57,676 nucleotides of DNA from Paracoccus sp. PAMC 22219 (GTDB taxonomy: Bacteria > Pseudomonadota > Alphaproteobacteria > Rhodobacterales > Rhodobacteraceae): assembly GCF_000787695.1 (NCBI RefSeq), contig NZ_BBPH01000008.1, positions 1 through 57,676 of the forward strand. Direction: 5' to 3'. The notes beneath the pieces were generated by a model. That model did not search any database. It worked only from the letters and a program-made list of their open reading frames with translations, and was not told the origin of the DNA. Shown here one piece after another: positions 51,476 through 57,676 of this stretch (its first letter is position 1; every line of letters starts with the position of its first letter). The position numbers and the translations under genes were made by a program.

Positions 51476-51797
51476 GCCGCCCGCCGCATCGCGCGCGTGT
51501 CCAGCCAGATGCGCCCGTCTTGGACCCGCACGGGGTGGGTGGCGACATGGCCGCTGTCGGCGCCCTGCGCCTGTCCCGTCGTCATGTCGAACACCCAGTT
51601 GTGCAGCGGGCAGGTCACGGATGTGCCATGCACGATCCCCTCGGACAAAGGGCCGCCCTTGTGCGGGCAGCGGTCGTCCAGCGCAAAGACCCGGTCGTCC
51701 GCGGTGCGAAAGATCGCGACGCAGCCGTGCGGCGTGCGCACGACGCGGGCGCCTGCGGCGGGATGTCGTCCAGTGCGGCGATGTCGATCATGCTCAT
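51472..51797 (-). CDS. nirD: nitrite reductase small subunit (Rieske type), frameshifted
   Basis: About 108 residues when continuous. The Rieske-like 2Fe-2S motif is complete: FALDDRCPHKGGPLSEG and VTCPLHNWVFDMTTGQ. The start at 51797 (MSMIDIAALDDIPPQ) overlaps the nirB stop as ATGA. The frame breaks near 51754, after PPQ. Adding one C to cgcctgcgg gives GARVVRTPHGCVAIF and joins the Rieske part. As written, only the 89 residues after 51741 follow an internal start. NirD partners NirB in NADH-dependent nitrite reduction to ammonium. Confidence 0.9.
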
Positions 51798-54222
51798 TCG
51801 GCGGCCCTCAGGGTCAGGTCGGCCACGGGGGCCCATTCCGCGGGTCGGGCTGCGTGTTCGGCCCAGGGGTCGGCCTGATAGACCGATTGGCTCAACGCGA
51901 ACCGCGCCACCAGCGCGGCCCGGATGTCCGGGTCCGCCACCTGATCGCGGCACCAGTCCAGCCCCACCTTGTCCACCCATTTGTAGATGCGGTGCAGATA
52001 GCGGGCGTGTTCGCGGTACAGCTGCACGAAGGCCGCCGTGACATCGCAGACCTCGTCGGCGGTGGCGACCGTCAGCAGCGGCACGGTTTCGCGCACGTCC
52101 ATGCCGGCGGCGCCTGCCACGCTGATCTGGAACCCGCTGTCCACGCAGACGATGCCGATATCCTTGCACGTCGCCTCGGCGCAGTTGCGCGGACATCCCG
52201 AAACCCCCAGCTTGACCTTGGCGGGCGTCCAGGACCCCCACAACATCTTCTCCAGCCGGATTCCCAAGCCGGTCGAATCCTGGGTGCCAAAACGGCAGAA
52301 CTGTTCGCGACGCATGTCTTGACCGTGCGAAGACCCTTGGCATAGGCGTGGCCCGACACCATCCCGGCATCGTTGAAATCGGCCCAGATCGCGGGCAGAT
52401 CCTCCTTCCTGACGCCCAGAAGGTCGATGCGCTGGCCACCGGTGACCTTGATCATCGGCACCGCGTATCGGTCGGCGGCATCCGCGATGGCGCGCAGTTC
52501 GGCGGCGGTCGTCACCCCGCCCCACATGCGGGGGACCACCGAATAGGTGCCGTCCTTCTGGATGTTGGCGTGGTTGCGCTCGTTGACGAAGCGGCTCTGC
52601 CGGTCGTCGCGGTATTCCGTGGGCCAATCCGCGATCAGGTAATAGTTCAGCGCCGGGCGGCAGGACGCGCAGCCGCCGACACTGCGCCACCCCAGATCCT
52701 GCATGACGGCGGGAATAGATTTCAGGCCCATCGACTTGATCAGGCGGCGCACGTCCTCATGGGTGTGATCGGTGCATTTGCACATGGGCGGGTTGGCGTT
52801 GGCCGCGAACCCGTCGCCCAGGGTCAGGGCCATCACCTGTTCGACCAGCCCGGTGCAGGTCCCGCAGGACGCGCTGGCCTTGGTCAGCCCGCGCACCGCG
52901 TCCAGGCTGTGCGCGCCGCCCTGGATCGCTGCCGTGATCTGCCCCTTGCACACGCCGTTGCACCCGCAGATCTCCGCCTCAGGCGGCAAGGCTGCAACGG
53001 CTGCCAGAGGGTCCGCTTGGGCCCCCCCGGCGAATGCGGGACCAAAGATCAGCGTGTCGCGATCCGCCGTGATGTCGGCCCCGCTGCGGATCTTGTCAAA
53101 GAACCACGCCCCGTCGGCCGTATCGCCATACATGACGGCGCCGATCAGGCGGTCCCCCTCCAGGATCAGGCGTTTGTAGATGCCGCGTCCGGGGTCGCGA
53201 AACACGATATCCTCGCGCCCCGGCGCATCCGCGAAATCGCCGGCGCTGAACAGGTCGCAGCCGGTGACCTTCAGCTTGGTCACGGTCTGGATGGGTCTGA
53301 ACGCGGCCTGATCGCCGGCCAGCGTCGCGGCCAGAACGCGCGCCTGATCATACAGCGGCGCGACCAGACCGAACAGCTGATCGTCATGTTCGACACATTC
53401 GCCAAGCGCATAGATCGCCGGGTCGCTGGTCCGCATCTGGTCGTCGACGGTGATGCCGCGCGCGACCTCCAGCCCCGCGTCATTGGCCAGCCGCGTCTCG
53501 GGGCGGATGCCCACGGCCATGCAGACCAGATCGGCGGGATAGACCGTGCCATCCTCCAGCAGCACCGCGTCGACGCGGGCCTCGCCCAGGATCGCCTTGG
53601 TCGCGCCCTTGCAATGGACGCGGATGCCGCGCCCCTCCAGATCGCGCTGCAGCAGATAGGCGGCGGCGGGGTCCAGCTGGCGTTCCATCAGGTGGCCCAT
53701 CAGGTGAATGACCGTCACCTCGGCCCCCCGCGCGGCCATGCCGGCGGCGGCCTCCAGCCCCAGCAGGCCGCCGCCGATCACGACCGCCTTCGCGCCGGGG
53801 CGGCTGGCCTCGATCATCGCGTTCGTATCCTCGAGGTCGCGATAGGCGACCACGCCGGGCAGCCTGTGCCCCGGCAGCGGGATGATGAAGGGTGCCGAAC
53901 CGGTCGCAATGACCAGCGCGTCATAGGGCACCGGCCCGTTCGCGCCCTGCACCACCTGCGCGTCGCGGTCGATTGCGGTCACGCTTTCCCCGAACCGGCA
54001 TGTGACGCCATGGGCGGCATACCAGGCGTCGTCATGGGTGACGATCTGGTCATAGGTCTTGTCGCCCGACAGCACCGGCGACAGCATCAGCCGGTTGTAA
54101 TTGCCGCGCGGTTCCGCGTTGAACAAGGTGACGTCCCACTGGCCGGGGGCCATGTCGAACAGATGCTCCAGCATCCGGCCCGAGGCCATGCCCGCGCCGA
54201 TGACGACCAATTTCTGTGCCAT
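51794..54222 (-). CDS. nirB: assimilatory nitrite reductase large subunit, frameshifted
   Basis: About 809 residues if continuous; reduces nitrite to ammonium with NAD(P)H. Domains in order: FAD/NAD-binding (VVIGAGMASGRMLEHLF, AVVIGGGLLGLEAAAGMAAR), two BFD-like 2Fe-2S regions (EICGCNGVCKGQI, SCGTCTGLVEQV, PMCKCTDHTHEDV, GCASCRPALNYYL), then the sulfite/nitrite-reductase domain with the sirohaem/4Fe-4S Cys. The frame breaks near 52308, inside the first Cys pair. One added base restores TCVGEQFCRFGTQDS (C-x5-C), followed by VSGCPRNCAEATCKD. The start at 54222 has GGAG overlapping the nrtD stop. Confidence 0.93.
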
Positions 54223-54226
54223 GATG

Positions 54227-55021
54227 CTACTCCGCCGCTTCGACAAAGCGATGACGTTCGTAGAGGAACCGCAGGACCGATTCCCGGGCGCGCACGTAGT
54301 CGGGCTGGCTGGCCAGCCGGATGCGGTCGCGCGGGCGGGGCAGATCGACGCTCAGCACCTCTCCGATGGTGGCGGCGGGGCCGTTGGTCATCATCACGAT
54401 ACGGTCGGCCAGCAGCACGGCCTCGTCCACGTCATGGGTGATCATGATCATCGTGTTGCCAAGCCGGGCGTGGATCTCCATCACCGCATCCTGCAGATGC
54501 GCGCGGGTCAGCGCGTCCAGCGCGCCGAAGGGTTCGTCCAGCAGCAGGACCTTGGGCTCCATCGCAAGCGCCCGGGCGATGCCGACCCGCTGGCGCATGC
54601 CGCCGGAAATCTCGGCGGGGCGCTTGTCGGCGGCGTGGCTCATCTGGACCAGGTCCAGGTTCTGCATGATCCAGTCGTGGCGTTCCGCGCGGGTCTTGGT
54701 CGACCCGAACACCTTGGACACGCCCAGCTTGATGTTGTCATAGACCGACAGCCACGGCAGCAGGCTGTGGTTCTGGAACACCACGGCCCGGTCTGGGCCC
54801 GGTGCGTTGACCTCGCGCCCGTCCAGGGTGATGGCGCCGCGGGTCACGTCGGTCAGGCCGGCGATCAGGTTCAGCAGCGTCGATTTCCCGCAGCCGGAAT
54901 GGCCGATGATGCTGACGAATTCGCCCTTTCCGATGGTCAAGGTGATGTCGGACAGCACATGCGCCGCCTTGGCCCCGGACCCGAAGGTCTTGGACAGATG
55001 CTCGATGGACAGGTATTTCAT
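54227..55021 (-). CDS. nrtD: nitrate ABC transporter ATP-binding protein
   Basis: A 264-residue ATPase of the NrtD/CmpD type. It has Walker A IIGHSGCGKSTLLNLIAGL, FQNHSLLPWLSVYDNIKLGV, signature EISGGMRQRVGIARAL, Walker B VLLLDEPFGALDALTRAHLQ and MITHDVDEAVLLADRIV. ATG 55021 is favoured over 55027 because AAGGGG ends just before the latter but eight bases before the former. It follows nrtB by 11 bases and precedes nirB by four. Nitrate or nitrite specificity follows from the operon. Confidence 0.92.
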   Translation of the reverse strand: MKYLSIEHLSKTFGSGAKAAHVLSDITLTIGKGEFVSIIGHSGCGKSTLLNLIAGLTDVTRGAITLDGREVNAPGPDRAVVFQNHSLLPWLSVYDNIKLGVSKVFGSTKTRAERHDWIMQNLDLVQMSHAADKRPAEISGGMRQRVGIARALAMEPKVLLLDEPFGALDALTRAHLQDAVMEIHARLGNTMIMITHDVDEAVLLADRIVMMTNGPAATIGEVLSVDLPRPRDRIRLASQPDYVRARESVLRFLYERHRFVEAAE

Positions 55022-55032
55022 GGTCATTCCCC

Positions 55033-55920
55033 TTACACGGCCGTGCCGCGAGAGACGACGCGTCCGATCCAGCCGACCAGACGATCCAGGATGAAGCCCG
55101 TGCCGCCGATATAGGCCAGGGCCACGATGATGTCGCTGAGGCGGGACGAATTCCACGCATCCCAGATGAAGAAGCCGATGCCCACGCCGCCGGTCAGCAT
55201 CTCTGCCGCGACGATGGCCAGCCAGGACAGGCCCACCCCGATGCGCAGCCCCGAAAAGATGTAGGGGGCGGCGGCGGGGACCATGATCTTCCAGAAGAAC
55301 TCGACCTGGTTCAGGCGCAGGACGGCGGCGACGTTGCGGTAATCCTGCGGGATGGCGCGCACGCCCGCGGCGGTGTTGATGATCACCGGCCAGATCGCGG
55401 TGATGAAGATGACAAAGATCGCCGACGGCCCGCTGTCCATGAACGCGGCCAGGCTGATGGGCAGCCAGGCCAGCGGCGGCACCGTACGCAGGATCTGAAA
55501 GATCGGGTCGAACCCGCGCATCATCAGCGCCGACTGCCCGATGACCGCGCCAGTCAGCACGCCCACAACGGCGGCCAGCCCGAACCCATAGGCCACACGC
55601 TCCAGCGAGGTCAGCACGCGCCAGCCCAGGCCGATGTCCTGGGTGCCATAAACGTAGAACGGCTCCAGGATCAGAAAGCCGCTGTCGATCCAGACCTGCA
55701 CCGGCGTGGGCAGGCCGCTGCCCTCGCCCGATGCGCCGACCTGCCAGATCGTCAGCAGGACGACCAGCACGGCCAGCGGCGGCAGGACGTTGCCGGCCAG
55801 CGCCACCCCGCGTTTGCGCCAGGGGGCCAGCCGGTCGGGGCGGCGGGTGGGCAGCGCCACGACTGGGGCTGCGGGTTTCGGGGTCAGGTCCAGCTTGCGC
55901 TTGAGGGCTGTGACGTTCAT
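55033..55920 (-). CDS. nrtB: nitrate ABC transporter permease
   Basis: A 295-residue NrtB-type membrane protein. After a basic N-terminus, helices include LPPLAVLVVLLTIWQVGASG, VAYGFGLAAVVGVLTGAVIG, SAIFVIFITAIWPVIINTAA and IVALAYIGGTGFILDRL. The EAA loop is VAAVLRLNQVEFFWKIMVPA with GLRIGVGLSWLAIVAAEML. NrtB normally forms a homodimer with NrtD on the inside. It starts at 55920, four bases after the nrtA stop; unlike five other binding-protein junctions in the window, no hairpin intervenes. Confidence 0.92.
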   Translation of the reverse strand: MNVTALKRKLDLTPKPAAPVVALPTRRPDRLAPWRKRGVALAGNVLPPLAVLVVLLTIWQVGASGEGSGLPTPVQVWIDSGFLILEPFYVYGTQDIGLGWRVLTSLERVAYGFGLAAVVGVLTGAVIGQSALMMRGFDPIFQILRTVPPLAWLPISLAAFMDSGPSAIFVIFITAIWPVIINTAAGVRAIPQDYRNVAAVLRLNQVEFFWKIMVPAAAPYIFSGLRIGVGLSWLAIVAAEMLTGGVGIGFFIWDAWNSSRLSDIIVALAYIGGTGFILDRLVGWIGRVVSRGTAV

Positions 55921-55924
55921 CGGA

Positions 55925-57229
55925 TCACACCATCGCCTTGATGGACTGGGCGTCCAGATAGGCGTCGGGGTCCGCCGGATCGAAGGTCTTGCCGTCAAAG
56001 AACGTCTCGACCCCGCGGCTGTCGCCGAAATCGACGCTCAGGCCCAGGCCCGCGGCGGCGGCCAGCCACAGATCGCTGCGGTTGGTGCCGTTCACCAAGG
56101 CTGCCGTGTCCAGATCGCCCGGCAGGTATCCCCACCGCTTGTTCTCGGTGATGAACCACGCATCCAGCGATTTCCACGGGTACGACGTCTCTCCGTTCTG
56201 GCCCCAGAACTTCATCGCCAGGTCGGGGCGCAACTCGTTGCGGCCGTTGCCGTAATTGATCTGGCCCTGGATGCGGCCGACGATGTCGGCCACGGGGACG
56301 TTGTACCATTGGCGGCGGCCGATGATCTCGGCCATCTCCTGCTTGTTCTCGGGCAGGTCGCACCACATCTGGGCCTCCATCACCGCCATCATCAGCGCGA
56401 CGGTGGCGTTGGGGTTGGCGTCCACCCAATCGGCGCGCATCCCCAGGATCTTTTCGGGATGGCGCGCCCACAGCTCTCCGGTCGTGGCGGCGGTGAAACC
56501 GATGCCTTGGTTCACCAGCTGTTCGTTCCACGGCTCTCCGACGCAGAAGGCCTCCATGTTGCCGACCTTCATGTTGGCGACCATCTGCGGGGGCGGCACG
56601 ACGATCAGGTCGACATCCCTGGTCGGGTCGATCCCGCCCGCCGCCAGCCAGTACCGCATCCACAGATCATGCGTGCCGCCGGGGAAGGTCATGGCGACCG
56701 GGATCTCCTCGCCCGCGGCGCGGCGGGCGGCAAAGATGTCCTTGAGGGGGCTGCTGTCGATGCCCACGCCGCTGTCGGCATATTCCTGGCGCACCGACAG
56801 GCCCTGCCCGTCCTCGTTCAGGTTCAGCAGGGTGTACATCGCCAAGGGCTGGCTGTTCTGCATCACGCTGCCGGTGGAGTACAGATGCACCTTGGGGCGC
56901 AGGATGTGCCCGCCATCGATGCCGCCCGACGCCGACCCCAATGCCATGTTGTCGCGCGTGGCGCCCCAGCTGGCCTGCTTTTCCACCAGCACGTCGGGCA
57001 TGCCGTATTTGGCATACAGCCCCTTTTCGGACGCGATGATCAGCGGCGCGCTGTCGGTCAGGGCGATGTATCCCAAGGTGCAGCCGGTGACTTCGGGCGT
57101 GCCGGGAGTGGCGGCCCAGGCCCCGGCGGGCAGGGCCAGGCGGGCGGCGGCCATCGTGGCCATTGCGCCGGTCGCCTGCAGGAAACGGCGGCGCGAGGGG
57201 GGCGTGATCAGGGACGTGATCTGGGTCAT
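55925..57229 (-). CDS. nrtA: nitrate-binding periplasmic protein
   Basis: A 434-residue NrtA/CmpA-family binding protein. A Tat-type signal is clear: SRRRFLQATGAMATMAAARL, cleaved near GAWAA. Other segments are CTLGYIALTDSAPLIIASEK, KQASWGATRDNMALGSASGG, DGGHILRPKVHLYSTGSVMQ, FPGGTHDLWMRYWLAAGGID and VGNMEAFCVGEPWNEQLVNQ. It should bind nitrate and deliver it to NrtB. Its 268-base upstream region carries hexaloop hairpins suggesting NasT antitermination. ATG 57229 has AAGGA nine bases upstream. Confidence 0.93.
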   Translation of the reverse strand: MTQITSLITPPSRRRFLQATGAMATMAAARLALPAGAWAATPGTPEVTGCTLGYIALTDSAPLIIASEKGLYAKYGMPDVLVEKQASWGATRDNMALGSASGGIDGGHILRPKVHLYSTGSVMQNSQPLAMYTLLNLNEDGQGLSVRQEYADSGVGIDSSPLKDIFAARRAAGEEIPVAMTFPGGTHDLWMRYWLAAGGIDPTRDVDLIVVPPPQMVANMKVGNMEAFCVGEPWNEQLVNQGIGFTAATTGELWARHPEKILGMRADWVDANPNATVALMMAVMEAQMWCDLPENKQEMAEIIGRRQWYNVPVADIVGRIQGQINYGNGRNELRPDLAMKFWGQNGETSYPWKSLDAWFITENKRWGYLPGDLDTAALVNGTNRSDLWLAAAAGLGLSVDFGDSRGVETFFDGKTFDPADPDAYLDAQSIKAMV

Positions 57230-57341
57230 GGGGGCTGGTCCTTGGACTGGCGCGCAGCGGGGCGCAGGAACGCGAAAGGCCACCTGCCGCAGCCCCGGAA
57301 ACAGGGCACGATCAGATGGCGTCATTGCCGAAGATGGGGAA

Positions 57342-57355
57342 CCGCATCCTTGCGG
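57342..57355 (-). promoter_or_regulatory. second hexaloop hairpin (P2) of a probable NasT/ANTAR leader
   Basis: On the minus strand CCGC-AAGGAT-GCGG: a 4-bp GC stem (extendable by two G-U pairs) closing a six-base loop with A at position 1 and G at position 4. It lies 14 bases after the first hairpin and 113 bases before nrtA. Confidence 0.6.
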
Positions 57356-57369
57356 CCAGGGGGTCAAAC

Positions 57370-57390
57370 GCGGTGCGCCGTTGCATCCGC
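57370..57390 (-). promoter_or_regulatory. first hexaloop hairpin (P1) of a probable NasT/ANTAR leader
   Basis: On the minus strand GCGG-A-TGC then loop AACGGC then GCACCGC: a 7-bp stem with one bulged A and a six-base loop with A1 and G4. Together with the next hairpin this matches the two-hairpin RNA target described for ANTAR-domain antiterminators. Confidence 0.6.
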
Positions 57391-57435
57391 CTTTCCCCGA
57401 TCATTCACGGCGCCGGGACCACCGGTCAAGCACGC

Positions 57436-57454
57436 GGGGGGCACACGCCCCCCC
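57436..57454 (-). terminator. GC hairpin between upstream gene and nrt leader
   Basis: GGGGGG and CCCCCC arms, closable as a 7-bp stem with an ACAC loop, 44 bases beyond the stop of the gene entering from the right edge. No T-run follows, so it may be a Rho-assisted or weak terminator. Confidence 0.45.
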
Positions 57455-57497
57455 TGCCCCGCCCGTCGCCGCGAATTGCGCCACCCTGCCCGCGAAT

Positions 57498-57676
57498 TCA
57501 GCGCCGCGCGAACGCCGCGTCGAAACGGTGGCCGTCAAAGAACGCATCGGCGCCCAGAATCATTCGGCCCTGTTCGGTCGCGACGGGGGTCGGGGCGGCC
57601 ATTGCGCCTTCGACCTTGGCGGATGCGGCGGGCAGGTCGGCCCCGGCCTCTCGCGAGGTGGCGGCGGTACAGGTCG
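57498..57676 (-). CDS. C-terminus of a probable NrtA/NasS-like protein (5' part outside window)
   Basis: Only the last 58 residues are visible, ending ILGADAFFDGHRFDAAFARR and a stop at 57498. The FFDGxxFD pattern closely parallels the end of NrtA in this window (FFDGKTFDPADPDAYL). In related bacteria the nas operon is preceded by nasS, encoding an NrtA-like cytoplasmic nitrate sensor, and nasT. The position, family resemblance and ANTAR-like leader together suggest NasS, but the fragment is too short to be certain. An unrelated NrtA-like binding protein is the alternative. Confidence 0.5.
   Translation of the reverse strand, partial: TCTAATSREAGADLPAASAKVEGAMAAPTPVATEQGRMILGADAFFDGHRFDAAFARR

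Noticed and set aside
57436..57454. G-run/C-run hairpin as a classical intrinsic terminator
   Set aside because: No T-tract follows on the transcribed strand, so only a weak terminator call is kept.

Overview
The window reads as high-GC alphaproteobacterial DNA, most like Paracoccus or a related Rhodobacteraceae. The pointers are the codon use, a ChvE/Ggu/GbpR sugar module, a monomeric isocitrate dehydrogenase, and an assimilatory nitrate operon with what looks like a NasS-type gene at the right edge. No rRNA, tRNA, IS element, integrase, CRISPR array or origin was seen. The region is almost wall-to-wall metabolic genes and ABC importers; no gene-free stretch exceeds 300 bases. The longest gaps are 384-646, 14106-14342, 22909-23102 and 57230-57497.

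Layout. (1) 1-2334: an edge-truncated PHB-depolymerase-family esterase, divergent from a membrane-anchored alpha/beta hydrolase. (2) 2342-17098, all minus strand: a secreted glycosidase-like protein, a LacI-type regulator, an inositol ABC importer (ibpA-iatA-iatP) and myo-inositol catabolism genes in the order iolH-like, iolG, iolI-like, iolC(+DUF2090), iolD, iolE, iolB. (3) 17255-18699: a small secreted protein and a GT25 glycosyltransferase. (4) 18733-23848: an FAH-family hydrolase with a two-permease NitT/TauT-type importer, divergent from a FadR/GntR regulator. (5) 23921-26143: monomeric NADP isocitrate dehydrogenase. (6) 26182-40691: a very long minus-strand operon, chvE-gguA-gguB-gguC-dehydratase-sugar dehydrogenase-semialdehyde dehydrogenase-ytfQ-ytfR-ytfT-yjfF type, with gbpR divergent. 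It combines two sugar importers with a non-phosphorylating galactose/arabinose route to 2-oxoglutarate. (7) 40688-47713: a betaine-type ABC importer with a flavin-dependent N-demethylase and a 2-hydroxyacid dehydrogenase, divergent from a TetR regulator. (8) 47796-48887: a catalase-family protein. (9) 48891-57676: nasA, nirD, nirB, nrtD, nrtB, nrtA, and the tail of an upstream gene.

Two features stand out. Nine genes are each broken by exactly one missing C/G in a short run, while every other part of these genes is intact. This looks like sequencing or assembly error rather than gene decay, and the genes are annotated across the breaks. The nrtA leader holds two adjacent hairpins with six-base loops AACGGC and AAGGAT. 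These match the A1/G4 hexaloop pair bound by ANTAR antiterminators such as NasT, so nitrate assimilation here is probably controlled by NasS/NasT antitermination.

Five of the six substrate-binding-protein genes are followed, inside their operon, by a strong GC hairpin just before the next transporter gene. This is a recurring architecture that probably sets the excess of binding protein over membrane components. Assignments rest on motifs and family resemblance read by eye; exact substrates of the transporters are inferences.
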